A DNA stretch of 64,000 nt from Silanimonas sp. (GTDB taxonomy: Bacteria; Pseudomonadota; Gammaproteobacteria; Xanthomonadales; Xanthomonadaceae). The stretch spans positions 62,001 through 126,000 of the forward strand of contig NZ_JAPZSC010000002.1 in assembly GCF_027531545.1 (NCBI RefSeq), given 5' to 3'. Positions 49,620-61,419 of this stretch are shown piece by piece (the first letter of the stretch is position 1; the number at the start of each line of letters is the position of its first letter). The translations under genes were made by a program, and so were the position numbers. The notes under the pieces were generated by a model that had not been told where the DNA came from, searched no databases, and saw only the letters and a list, made by a program, of their open reading frames with translations.

Positions 49620-52070
49620 TTAGAACTGTCCGCCGAAGGTGAACTGCAGGTTCTCGGTGCGGTCCGTTTCCTCGGAGCGGAACGGCGACGCCCACGAGAT
49701 CGAGATCGGGCCCATCGGCGACTGCCACTGCAGCGCGATACCCGTCGAGGCGCGGATGTCGCCCGAGCCGAACTCGCGGGTGTTGCGCCACACGTTGCCG
49801 AAATCGAGGAAGGCCGAGATGCGGATGCCGCGCGAGTCGAACAGCGACGGGAAGTAGGATTCCACCGAGCCGATGGCCTTGAACGCACCGCCGAGCGACT
49901 GGCGGAAGTTGGAGTTGCTGCCGAAATCGAGCGAGGAGACCGGGCCAAGCGTGTTCTGCTCGAAGCCGCGCAGCGAACCGGGGCCGCCGGCGTAGAAGTT
50001 CTCGAAGAACGGCAGGCCGGCGTTGCCGGTCTTGCCGTAGCTGTCGCCGTAGCCGATCGAGGTGCGCGTCTCGACCACGAGTGCGCGGTTGATCGGCCAG
50101 AACTTCGAGAAGTCGTACGAGAGCTTGTAGTACTCGAGGTCCGAGCCCGGCAGCGCCACCTCGGCGCTGATGCGGTTGAACATGCCCGCGGTCGGCGCGT
50201 AGAAATCATTGCGCGTATCGCGGGCCCAGCCGGCCTGCATGCGCCACGCGTTCACCGTCCAGAGGCGGTTGAAGGCGACCTGTGTAATCACGCAAGGCTG
50301 CGGGACACCGTTGATGGGGTCCCGCGGCAGGCAAGGGAAGGCATTCGTGGTGTCGCCGGGGGCGAACGCGAAGCGCGCGCGGTCGCCGAGCGTGGCCACG
50401 AGGTAGTCGATCAGCTCCGGCGGCGTCGAGCCGTCGACCGAGGTCAGGTCGACCTTGTCGATGCCGATCGAGGCCGAGATGCTGTCCGTCTCCGAGAGCG
50501 GAAGGCCGAACACCGCTTCGAAGGCAGCGTTGTCGGTCTGGTAGCTGGCGATGTTGAAATCGCTGAAATCGTTCTCGCTGTACGACAGGTTGTAGCCCAG
50601 CGAGACGCCGCTGTCGGTGAAGTAAGGGTCCATGAACGAGAAGCTCACGCCCTTGCTGTAGCTGTTGTTCTGCACCGACACCGACACCTTGTTGCCGGAG
50701 CCGAGGAAGTTGTTCTGCGAGAGCGACAGCTGCACGCTCGCGCCGTAGAGCTGGCTGTAGCCGAGGCCGAACTGGAACTGGCCGAACTGGCGTTCCTTCA
50801 CGGTCACCACCACGTCGACCTTGTCGGCTTCGCCGGTGACGGCCGGGGTTTCGATTTCGACCTCGTCGAAATAGCCCAGGCGCTGCAGGCGGATCTTCGA
50901 GCGGTCGATCGCGGCCTGCGAGTACCACGTGCCCTCGAACTGGCGCAGTTCGCGGCGCATCACCTCGTCGGCGGTGGTGTCGTTGCCCTTGAAGGTGATG
51001 CGGCGGACCTGCACGCGCGGGCCCGGGTTGACGACGAAATTGATCGCGACCTCGTTCTTCTCGCGGTCGATCGTCGGCACCGGATTCACTTCGGCGAAGG
51101 CGTAGCCGATGTTGCCGAGCACGGCGGTGATGCCGTCGGAGGTGAGCTCGAGCAGCTGGCGCGAGAAGGTCTGGCCTTCGCGCACGAACAGCATGCGCTC
51201 GACTTCCTCCACCGGCAGGATGGTGTCGCCGCTGACCTGCACCGACGAGATGCTGAACACCTCGCCCTCGGTCACGCTGGCGCCGATGGTCATGTCCTTG
51301 CGGTCGGGGCTGATCGCGACCTGGGTCGATTCGACGTTGAAGTCGACGTAGCCGCGGTCGAGGTAGTAATTGGTGAGCTTCTCGAGGTCGCCGGAGAGCT
51401 TCTCGCGTGAGTACTGGTCGTCGCGCTTGTACCAGGACAGCCAGTTGCTGGTGTTCGATTCCCAGCTCTGGCGCAGTTCGTCGTCGCCGTAGACGGTGTT
51501 GCCGACGATGTTGATGTCGCGGATGCGTGCGGCCTTGCCCTCGTCGACGGTGATGGTCACGTCGACGCGGTTCAACGGCAGGTTGGTGACGGTCGGGGTG
51601 ATCGTCACCGAGTACTTGCCGCGGTTGTTGTACTGGCGGATCAGCTCCTGGGTCACCCGGTCGACGTTGAGCGGGTTGTAGGTCTCGCCCTCGGAGAGGC
51701 CGATGCCGCGCAGGCCCTTCAGCAGCTCCTCGGACTTGATGTCCTTGTTGCCGGAGAGGGTGATCTTGTTGATGGCCGGGCGCTCGACCACCTTGATGAC
51801 CAGGATGTTCCCTTCGCGGGCCAGCGACACGTCGCTGAAGAACCCGGTCCGGAACAGCGCGCGGATCGCTTCGCCGGCGCGGCCCTGGTCGAGGGTCTCG
51901 CCGCGTTCGACCGGCAGGTAGGAGAAGACCGTGCCGTTCGAGATGCGCTGCAGGCCGTCGACGCGGATGTCCTGCACCTCGAAGGCGCCGATGGACTGGG
52001 CCATGGCGGTGCCCGACAGGGCAGCGGCGAGGGCGAGGGCGAGCAGGCGGCGGGTGGGGCGATGCGTCAT
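49620..52070 (-). CDS. bamA: Outer membrane protein assembly factor BamA
   Basis: 816 residues from ATG at 52070 (a TTG at 52082 is possible). Signal peptide MTHRPTRRLLALALAAALSG, cut near AMA/QS. Five POTRA domains to about residue 420 (IRVDGLQRISNGTVFSYLP opens the first), then a 16-strand barrel with the conserved VRGF-like loop SLRGFEQNTLGPV (about 660) and terminal FTFGGQF ending in Phe. Central component folding outer-membrane proteins. Follows rseP by 46 bases. Confidence 0.97.
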   Translation of the reverse strand: MTHRPTRRLLALALAAALSGTAMAQSIGAFEVQDIRVDGLQRISNGTVFSYLPVERGETLDQGRAGEAIRALFRTGFFSDVSLAREGNILVIKVVERPAINKITLSGNKDIKSEELLKGLRGIGLSEGETYNPLNVDRVTQELIRQYNNRGKYSVTITPTVTNLPLNRVDVTITVDEGKAARIRDINIVGNTVYGDDELRQSWESNTSNWLSWYKRDDQYSREKLSGDLEKLTNYYLDRGYVDFNVESTQVAISPDRKDMTIGASVTEGEVFSISSVQVSGDTILPVEEVERMLFVREGQTFSRQLLELTSDGITAVLGNIGYAFAEVNPVPTIDREKNEVAINFVVNPGPRVQVRRITFKGNDTTADEVMRRELRQFEGTWYSQAAIDRSKIRLQRLGYFDEVEIETPAVTGEADKVDVVVTVKERQFGQFQFGLGYSQLYGASVQLSLSQNNFLGSGNKVSVSVQNNSYSKGVSFSFMDPYFTDSGVSLGYNLSYSENDFSDFNIASYQTDNAAFEAVFGLPLSETDSISASIGIDKVDLTSVDGSTPPELIDYLVATLGDRARFAFAPGDTTNAFPCLPRDPINGVPQPCVITQVAFNRLWTVNAWRMQAGWARDTRNDFYAPTAGMFNRISAEVALPGSDLEYYKLSYDFSKFWPINRALVVETRTSIGYGDSYGKTGNAGLPFFENFYAGGPGSLRGFEQNTLGPVSSLDFGSNSNFRQSLGGAFKAIGSVESYFPSLFDSRGIRISAFLDFGNVWRNTREFGSGDIRASTGIALQWQSPMGPISISWASPFRSEETDRTENLQFTFGGQF

Positions 52071-52116
52071 GGAAACGTCCAAAAGCGGCAGGCCCGGTGG
52101 GCCCGCGGGGTGACGG

Positions 52117-53466
52117 TCAGGGAACGAGCCTCAGCACGTCGTTGAAGAGAGCGAGGCCCATCAGCGATGCGAGCAGGACGAGGCCGAAGTACTGCCCGGC
52201 CACGAGCACGCGGTCGCCCAGCGGCCGCCCTTGAACCAGCTCGATAAGGTAAACCAGCAGGTGCCCCCCGTCCAAGACAGGAATGGGCAGCAGGTTCAGG
52301 ATGGCGATGCTCACCGAGAGCATCGCCAGAAAGTAGAGGAACCAGGCCACGCCGCGCGCTGCCGTGGTGTTCGCGACCTGGGCGATGGTGATCGGGCCTG
52401 AAAGGTTCTGCAGCGAGGCGGCCCCGGTGACCATCCGCCAGAGCATGCCGACGGTGTCGGTGGCCAGCTGGCCGGTGGCCTTCACGGCCTCGGGCAGGGC
52501 CTCCAGCGGGCCGTGCCGGAGCAGGGCATCGCGCGGGTCGGGGGCCGCCACGCCGAGCCGCCAGACCGGCGTCCCGCCGTCCGGGGTCACGCGCTGGGGC
52601 ACCAGGGTGCGCTCAAGGGTCTCGCCGTCGCGTTCGATCCGCAGCCGCAGGGTCGGTGCCGGGCCATCCACCGGGTGCGCCGCCAATGCCGCCTGCATGG
52701 CGTTGAAATCGGCCACGGGGGCGCCGTCGATGGCGAGGATGCGGTCGCCCACCTCGAGGGCGCCGGCGGCCGGACTGCCCGGCGCGACAGCCCCCACGAC
52801 GGCCGGAGGGACCGGCCGGTGCGGCACGAAGCCCAGCGCCCGGAAGGCTTCCGTTTCCTCCAGCGCCGGGTCGAGCGCGGCCAGGCGGAGCTCGCGCCGC
52901 ACGACGTTCCCATCGGCATCGGAGACCTCGATGGCGATGCTGCGGCGGTCGACCATCGGGCCGAGCAGGGCGTTCTGCGCGTCGGTCCAGGTCGGGGTGT
53001 CGCGGCCGTCGACGACGAGCAGACGGTCGCCAGCCTCGAAGCCGGAGGCCGCCGCCAGCGCCTGCGGTTCAGCCAGCATCGGCACGTAATCGGGCTTGCC
53101 GACGACGAACATCACGTAGAGCAGGCCGACCGCGAGCACAAGGTTCGCCAGCGGGCCCGCGGCGACGATGGCGATGCGCTGGCCGACGGGCTTCGACGTG
53201 AAGGCGCGGGGGCGGTCCGCGGCCGCGACCTCGCCCTCGCGCTCGTCCAGCATGCTGACGTAGCCGCCCAGCGGGATCAGGCCGATGCGCCACTCGATGC
53301 CATCGCGGTCGGTGCGCGACCACAGCGCGCGGCCGAAGCCCACCGAGAAGCGCAGCACCTTGACCCCGCAGCGGCGAGCCACCCAGTAGTGGCCGAACTC
53401 GTGGAAGGTGATCAGCACGCCGAGCGCGACCACCAGCCAGAACGCGGAGGAGAGGATTTCGCTCAC
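52117..53466 (-). CDS. rseP: Site-2 intramembrane protease RseP
   Basis: 449 residues. Zinc motif [12 protein letters not shown] (HExxH, residue 22), two PDZ domains (PDZ-N around 115-200, PDZ-C around 210-300 with [19 protein letters not shown]), and the LDG motif [14 protein letters not shown] near residue 400. Cleaves the anti-sigma factor RseA in the sigma-E response and clears signal peptides. Its ATG overlaps the dxr stop (ATGA). Confidence 0.96.
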   Translation of the reverse strand: MSEILSSAFWLVVALGVLITFHEFGHYWVARRCGVKVLRFSVGFGRALWSRTDRDGIEWRIGLIPLGGYVSMLDEREGEVAAADRPRAFTSKPVGQRIAIVAAGPLANLVLAVGLLYVMFVVGKPDYVPMLAEPQALAAASGFEAGDRLLVVDGRDTPTWTDAQNALLGPMVDRRSIAIEVSDADGNVVRRELRLAALDPALEETEAFRALGFVPHRPVPPAVVGAVAPGSPAAGALEVGDRILAIDGAPVADFNAMQAALAAHPVDGPAPTLRLRIERDGETLERTLVPQRVTPDGGTPVWRLGVAAPDPRDALLRHGPLEALPEAVKATGQLATDTVGMLWRMVTGAASLQNLSGPITIAQVANTTAARGVAWFLYFLAMLSVSIAILNLLPIPVLDGGHLLVYLIELVQGRPLGDRVLVAGQYFGLVLLASLMGLALFNDVLRLVP

Positions 53467-54632
53467 GCCAGCAGCCCGGTGGCGACGCGGCGCGCCTCGG
53501 CATCGGCCGCGAGGCGGTCGTCGAGGGTCGCGCTGGGCAGGGCAGGCAGGCGATGCATGGTGCGTTCGATCAGCGCAGGGATGCCAAGGAAAGCGAGCCG
53601 GCGCTGAAGAAAGGCTGAAACCGCCACTTCATTCGCCGCATTCAGCACCGCCGGCGCACTGCCGCCGGCCCGCAGGGCCTCGAAGGCGAGGCCGAGGCAG
53701 GGGAAGGCGGCGAGGTCCGGGGCCTGGAAATCCAGCCGGGCGATGGCGATCAGATCGAGCGGCGCGACGCCGGCCTCGATACGTTCGGGCCAGGCGAGGC
53801 CGACCGCCAGCGTCGTGCGCATGTCGGGCTGGCCGAGCTGGGCCAGCATCGAACCGTCGACGTAATCGACCAGCGAGTGGATGGTCGACTGCGGGTGGAC
53901 GACCACGTCGATGCGTTCCGCCGGAAGGTCGAACAGGTGGTGCGCCTCGATGACTTCGAGGCCCTTGTTCATCAGCGTGGCCGAATCGACCGAGATCTTG
54001 CGGCCCATCGACCAGTTCGGGTGCGCGCAGGCCTGTTCGGGCGTGATGTCGACGAGCTGCTCGCGCGACCACCCGCGGAACGGCCCACCAGAGGCCGTCA
54101 GCACGATCCGGCGCACGCCGCCGTGGCCGCCCTGCGAGGGCAGGCACTGGAAGATCGCGTTGTGCTCGCTGTCGATGGGCACCAGCGTGGCGCCACCGGC
54201 CGTGACTTCGGCCATCAGCAGTTCGCCCGCCAGCACCACCGATTCCTTGTTCGCCAACAGCAGGCGCTTGCCGGCGCGCGCGGCGGCGAGGGTCGAGGCC
54301 ACGCCGGCGGCGCCGACGATGGCGGCGATCACCGTGTCGTTGCGGTCGTCCGCGGCGATCTCGTCGAGGGCGGCTGCGCCGGCCACTGCGACGGTGTCGA
54401 GGCCTGCGGCCGCCAAACCCTCGCGAAGCGCGGCGTAGCGGGTGTCATCGGTGATCGCGGCGACGCGCGGGCGGAAACGGACGCAGAGGGCGACCAGCGC
54501 TTCGACCTGCGAGTGGGCGCTGAGCGCATCGACGGCATAGCGGCCGGGATGCCGGGCGATGACGTCGAGGGCCGAGGCGCCGATCGAGCCGGTCGCCCCG
54601 AACAGCGCGATCCGTTTCAGAGGCCCAGCCAC
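53463..54632 (-). CDS. dxr: 1-deoxy-D-xylulose 5-phosphate reductoisomerase
   Basis: 389 residues. Second step of the non-mevalonate isoprenoid pathway. N-terminal NADPH-binding [20 protein letters not shown]; metal and substrate residues in [48 protein letters not shown]. The start is taken as GTG at 54632 ((M)[11 protein letters not shown]), inside the cdsA end (16-base overlap). A CTG eight codon-positions later (54620) is a less likely alternative. Confidence 0.95.
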   Translation of the reverse strand: MAGPLKRIALFGATGSIGASALDVIARHPGRYAVDALSAHSQVEALVALCVRFRPRVAAITDDTRYAALREGLAAAGLDTVAVAGAAALDEIAADDRNDTVIAAIVGAAGVASTLAAARAGKRLLLANKESVVLAGELLMAEVTAGGATLVPIDSEHNAIFQCLPSQGGHGGVRRIVLTASGGPFRGWSREQLVDITPEQACAHPNWSMGRKISVDSATLMNKGLEVIEAHHLFDLPAERIDVVVHPQSTIHSLVDYVDGSMLAQLGQPDMRTTLAVGLAWPERIEAGVAPLDLIAIARLDFQAPDLAAFPCLGLAFEALRAGGSAPAVLNAANEVAVSAFLQRRLAFLGIPALIERTMHRLPALPSATLDDRLAADAEARRVATGLLA

Positions 54633-55441
54633 AGCTTGCCCACCATGAACACCGGCAGTGCGGCGAGCAGGCTGTCGAGGCGGTCGAGCATGCCGCCGTG
54701 TCCCGGGATCAGGTGGCCGGAATCCTTGTGCCCGGAATGCCGCTTCAACAGGCTTTCGAAAAGGTCGCCGGCCACCGACATCATCGCGGCGACGATCGTG
54801 AGGAACACCAGCACCGGCAGGTCGTCCCAGCCCAGGCCAAGCGGCTTCACCGCGAACACGGCGACCAGTGACGCGCCGGCGAGACCGCCCCAGAAGCCTT
54901 CCCAGCTCTTGTTCGGGCTGATGCGCGGGGCCATCTTGTGCTTGCCCATCCGCACGCCGACGAAGTACGCGCCGGTGTCGGCTGCCCAGACCAGCATCAC
55001 CGCGAACAGCGCCCAGCGCGGGCCGTGCCCGGGCAGCTGGTGCAGCCAGACGAGGGCCGCCCAGGCCGGCACGGCGGCCAGGCTGCCGGCCAACAGCTTG
55101 AGGATGCGGAAACGGCCGCGATCGGCCTGCCCGAACTCGAAGCGCCAGAGCCAGGCCAGGGCCAGCACCCACCACGCCACGCCGAGCAGGGCCGCGGCCT
55201 TGAGTGCGAACAGGTTGGGGCCGGCCGCCCAGGCCAACGCGGCGATCATCAGGGCGTTGGCGGTGATGTAGCCGAGCCGCGGCATCGGGTCGGACAGGCC
55301 GGTGAGGCGCGTCCACTCCCACAGCCCGGCCAGCAGCAGCACGGCCGCCACCAGGGCCAGCCATTCCGTGGGCAGCCACAGCAGGCCGGCGACGGCGGTC
55401 GGCGCGAGCACGAGCCCGGTGAGGATTCGGGTGCGGCTCAT
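54617..55441 (-). CDS. cdsA: Phosphatidate cytidylyltransferase
   Basis: 274 residues. Makes CDP-diacylglycerol, precursor of all phospholipids. About seven to eight membrane helices; the C-terminal signature is [20 protein letters not shown], followed by [16 protein letters not shown]. Its ATG at 55441 overlaps the uppS stop (ATGA). Confidence 0.96.
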   Translation of the reverse strand: MSRTRILTGLVLAPTAVAGLLWLPTEWLALVAAVLLLAGLWEWTRLTGLSDPMPRLGYITANALMIAALAWAAGPNLFALKAAALLGVAWWVLALAWLWRFEFGQADRGRFRILKLLAGSLAAVPAWAALVWLHQLPGHGPRWALFAVMLVWAADTGAYFVGVRMGKHKMAPRISPNKSWEGFWGGLAGASLVAVFAVKPLGLGWDDLPVLVFLTIVAAMMSVAGDLFESLLKRHSGHKDSGHLIPGHGGMLDRLDSLLAALPVFMVGKLWLGL

Positions 55442-56184
55442 CGGGCCTCCAGGGCCGGGGTGGGCAGTTGTTCGGAGATCAGGCCGAAGCGGCGTTCACG
55501 TCCGGCGAAATCGGCGAGCGCGGCATCGAGCAGCGCGTCGTCGAGGTCGGGCCAGAGCACATCGGTGAACCACAGCTCGGTGTAGGCGAGCTGCCACAGC
55601 AGGAAGTTGCTGATGCGATGCTCGCCGCCGGTGCGGATGAACAGGTCGGGCGGCGGCAGGTCGGCGAGGCTCATCGCTTCACCGAAGGTGGCTTCGTCGA
55701 TCTGCTCGGGGCGCAGGGTGCCGGCCTGCACCCGCTCGGCGAGTCGGCGCGCCGCCTGCGCCAGGTCGGCGCGGCCACCGTAGCCGGCGGCGAGGGTGAG
55801 CGTGAGCTTCGGCGACGGCAGGCGGATGGTTTCCGCGGCGGCCATGCGGGCGCGGATGGCTTCGGGGAAGCGCGAACGGTCGCCGATGAAGCGCAGGTGC
55901 ACCTGCTGCCGCGTCAGCTCCTCGACTTCCGATTCCAGCACGCGAAGGAACAGGCGCATCAGCGCGCCGACCTCGTCCTCGGGGCGGTTCCAGTTCTCGC
56001 TGGAAAACGCGAACAGCGTCAGCGTCGGAATACCGCGCTTCAGGCAGTACTCGACGATCGTACGCACCGCGCGCGCGCCGGCGCGATGGCCGAGCGTGCG
56101 CGGGCGCTGGCGCTGCTTCGCCCAACGCCCATTGCCGTCCATGATGACGGCGAGGTGGCGGGGCAGCGCGGCAGGGTGCGACAT
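55438..56184 (-). CDS. uppS: Undecaprenyl diphosphate synthase
   Basis: 248 residues. Cis-prenyltransferase making the C55 lipid carrier for peptidoglycan. [16 protein letters not shown] (Asp near residue 16), [29 protein letters not shown], and the C-terminal [19 protein letters not shown]. It follows frr by 11 bases. Confidence 0.97.
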   Translation of the reverse strand: MSHPAALPRHLAVIMDGNGRWAKQRQRPRTLGHRAGARAVRTIVEYCLKRGIPTLTLFAFSSENWNRPEDEVGALMRLFLRVLESEVEELTRQQVHLRFIGDRSRFPEAIRARMAAAETIRLPSPKLTLTLAAGYGGRADLAQAARRLAERVQAGTLRPEQIDEATFGEAMSLADLPPPDLFIRTGGEHRISNFLLWQLAYTELWFTDVLWPDLDDALLDAALADFAGRERRFGLISEQLPTPALEAR

Positions 56185-56195
56185 GCGGCTGGCGC

Positions 56196-56753
56196 TCAGA
56201 GGGCCAGCAGTTCCTGCTCTTTCGCCTTGACGACTTCATCGACGCCCTTGATCGATGCGTCGGTCAGCTTCTGGATGTCTTCCTCGGCCTTGCGCTGCTC
56301 GTCCTCGGAGATCTTCTTCTCCTTGAGCAGCTCCTTCACGTGCGTCATGGCATCGCGGCGCACGTTGCGGATGGCGACCTTGGTGTTCTCGCCTTCGCCG
56401 GCCACGTGCTTGGAGAGGTCGCGGCGGCGCTCCTCGGTGAGCGGCGGCAGGTTGATGCGGATGACGGTGCCGGCGGTGTTCGGCGTCAGGCCGAGGTCGG
56501 AGGCGAGGATCGCCTTCTCGACGGCGCCGACCATCGGCTTCTCCCACGGCGTGATGGTGAGCGAGCGCGCGTCGGCGACGGCCACCGAGGCGACCTGCGA
56601 CAGCGGCACGTTCGAGCCGTAGTAGTTGACCTGCAGGTGATCGACGATCGCCGTGGTGGCGCGGCCCGTGCGCAGCTTCGTGAGGTCGGTCTTCAGCACC
56701 TCCACGCACTTCTGCATGCGGGTCTGGGCGTCCTTCTTGATGTCGTTGATCAT
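56196..56753 (-). CDS. frr: Ribosome recycling factor
   Basis: 185 residues, same size as E. coli. Splits post-termination ribosomes with [59 protein letters not shown] are signature stretches; the C-terminal helix holds [18 protein letters not shown]. The 95-base gap to pyrH contains TATACT on the minus strand (56804-56799), a possible -10 without a good -35. Confidence 0.98.
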   Translation of the reverse strand: MINDIKKDAQTRMQKCVEVLKTDLTKLRTGRATTAIVDHLQVNYYGSNVPLSQVASVAVADARSLTITPWEKPMVGAVEKAILASDLGLTPNTAGTVIRINLPPLTEERRRDLSKHVAGEGENTKVAIRNVRRDAMTHVKELLKEKKISEDEQRKAEEDIQKLTDASIKGVDEVVKAKEQELLAL

Positions 56754-56848
56754 GGGGCGGATCTCTGGGGGTGGTGCGGCACGGTGGCCCGGCCGGGAAG
56801 TATAGATCGCCGCGCCGTCGGGGCTTCCGGGGTGTGGCGGGGCCGGGC

Positions 56849-58402
<1,554 letters not shown>

Positions 58403-58461
58403 GGTCGATGTCCCGATGGTCGTCGGGCGCATCGATGCGCGGTGCCGGCCCCTGAACGAGA

Positions 58462-58483
58462 AGAGCCCGCTTTCGCGGGCTCT
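58462..58483. terminator. Terminator shared by the AIM24 gene and tsf
   Basis: AGAGCCCGC (58462-58470), loop TTTC, GCGGGCTCT (58475-58483): a perfect 9-bp stem between two convergent genes. Pyrimidine-rich sequence with Ts follows on both strands. Confidence 0.65.
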
Positions 58484-58510
58484 CCCTTGCATCGACGATG
58501 TCGCGGTCGA

Positions 58511-59383
<873 letters not shown>

Positions 59384-59411
59384 GGGGAACCTCGTTGTGT
59401 CTGGAATGGAA

Positions 59412-59436
59412 GCGGCCCGCAGGATGCGCGGGCCGC
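59412..59436 (-). promoter_or_regulatory. Hairpin between rpsB and tsf (attenuator candidate)
   Basis: GCGGCCCGC (59412-59420) pairs with GCGGGCCGC (59428-59436), loop 7 bases. On the minus strand the hairpin is followed by CTTCCATTCC, only mildly T-rich. In many bacteria rpsB transcription partly stops before tsf; this structure could do that here. Confidence 0.45.
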
Positions 59437-59476
59437 GTTGCGTTACGGCGACGGCGGGGCGTCGCCGGCGCGGGGT

Positions 59477-60355
<879 letters not shown>

Positions 60356-60594
60356 TGCTCTTTCCTTCTGAATGGAGCGCGGCCGGGCCCGTTCGCGGGC
60401 ATCGCGGCTTGGTCACTCCGGGGTTGGGCCTCCCCGCGCGTCCGTGGCCGAACCCCGGCGCCTCGAGAGGCAGGGGCACCCCGGCACGGGATGGTTCACG
60501 CGGGTGTGGATTCCTCTGTCGCGATGGCCTTGAGGCCACGGCCGCCGGAGGTCGGCGCCCGCCGGGCCGGGGTTCCGGCCTTGCGAAGCGCGGG
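60356..60594 (-). promoter_or_regulatory. Long rpsB leader, possible S2 autoregulatory element
   Basis: About 230 bases separate the candidate promoter from the rpsB start. The stretch is without coding character but contains complementary G+C-rich segments (for example CGTGGCCTCAAGGCCATCG and CCGGGGTTCGGCCACGG on the minus strand). In gammaproteobacteria S2 represses its own mRNA through such a leader; I infer a similar role here from length and position only. Confidence 0.4.
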
Positions 60595-60624
60595 ATTCTA
60601 GCCCGCTGGCAGGGTTGTGGACAA
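60595..60624 (-). promoter_or_regulatory. Candidate rpsB promoter
   Basis: Minus strand TTGTCC (60624-60619), 18 bases, TAGAAT (60600-60595). Four and five of six consensus positions. It lies back to back with the map start region. Confidence 0.55.
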
Positions 60625-60635
60625 GTCGGCACAAT
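60606..60635 (+). promoter_or_regulatory. Candidate map promoter (near-leaderless)
   Basis: CTGGCA (60606-60611), 18 bases, CACAAT (60630-60635), ending seven bases before the map ATG. No Shine-Dalgarno is seen before map. Confidence 0.35.
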
Positions 60636-60642
60636 CCCGGGC

Positions 60643-61419
60643 ATGAAAGTGACCTTCAAGACCCCCGAGCAGATCGAGAAGATGCGCGAGGCCGGCCGGC
60701 TGGCCGCCGAAGTGCTGCAGGTCGTCGCGCCGTACGTGAAAGCGGGCGTGACCACCGCTGAACTCGACCGCATCTGCAACGAACACATCGTCAACGTCCA
60801 GAAGGCCATCCCGGCCAACGTGGGCTACAAGGGCTTCCCGAAGACGGTCTGTACCTCGGTCAACAACGTCATCTGCCATGGCATCCCGTCGGAAGCCAAG
60901 GTGCTGAAGGACGGCGACATCCTGAACATCGATGTCACGGTCATCAAGAACGGCTGGCACGGCGACACCTCGCGGATGTACGTGGTGGGCAGCCCATCGG
61001 TGCTGGCGAAGCGCCTGATCGACGTGACCCGCGAGGCCATGTTCCGCGGCATCCGCATGGTGAAGCCGGGCGCCACGCTGGGCGACATCGGCCACGCCAT
61101 CCAGAGCTATGCGGAAGCCGAGCGCTTCTCGGTAGTGCGCGAGTACTGCGGCCACGGCATCGGCCAGATCTACCACGAGGACCCGCAGGTGCTGCATTAC
61201 GGCCGCCCCGGCGAGGGCGTCCGCCTGCAGGAAGGCATGACCTTCACCATCGAGCCGATGATCAACGCCGGCGCGCGGCACACCAAGCTGCTGCCGGACG
61301 GCTGGACCGTGGTGACGAAGGACAAGTCGCTGTCGGCGCAGTGGGAGCACACCGTGGCGGTCACCCGCGATGGCGTGGAGATCCTCACCCGCCTGCCCGG
61401 CGACGACAACGACCTGTGA
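60643..61419 (+). CDS. map: Methionine aminopeptidase type I
   Basis: 258 residues. Removes the initiator methionine. Metal ligands are in LNIDVTVIKNGWHGDTSRMY (two Asp), CGHGIGQIYHEDP (His), TFTIEPMINAG (Glu) and SAQWEHTVAVT (Glu). Divergent from rpsB, as in E. coli. Its TGA overlaps the GTG start of glnD. Confidence 0.97.
   Translation: MKVTFKTPEQIEKMREAGRLAAEVLQVVAPYVKAGVTTAELDRICNEHIVNVQKAIPANVGYKGFPKTVCTSVNNVICHGIPSEAKVLKDGDILNIDVTVIKNGWHGDTSRMYVVGSPSVLAKRLIDVTREAMFRGIRMVKPGATLGDIGHAIQSYAEAERFSVVREYCGHGIGQIYHEDPQVLHYGRPGEGVRLQEGMTFTIEPMINAGARHTKLLPDGWTVVTKDKSLSAQWEHTVAVTRDGVEILTRLPGDDNDL

Noticed and set aside
48633-51410. Open frame of 925 codons opposite lpxD and bamA
   Set aside because: Antisense shadow spanning two unrelated conserved genes.
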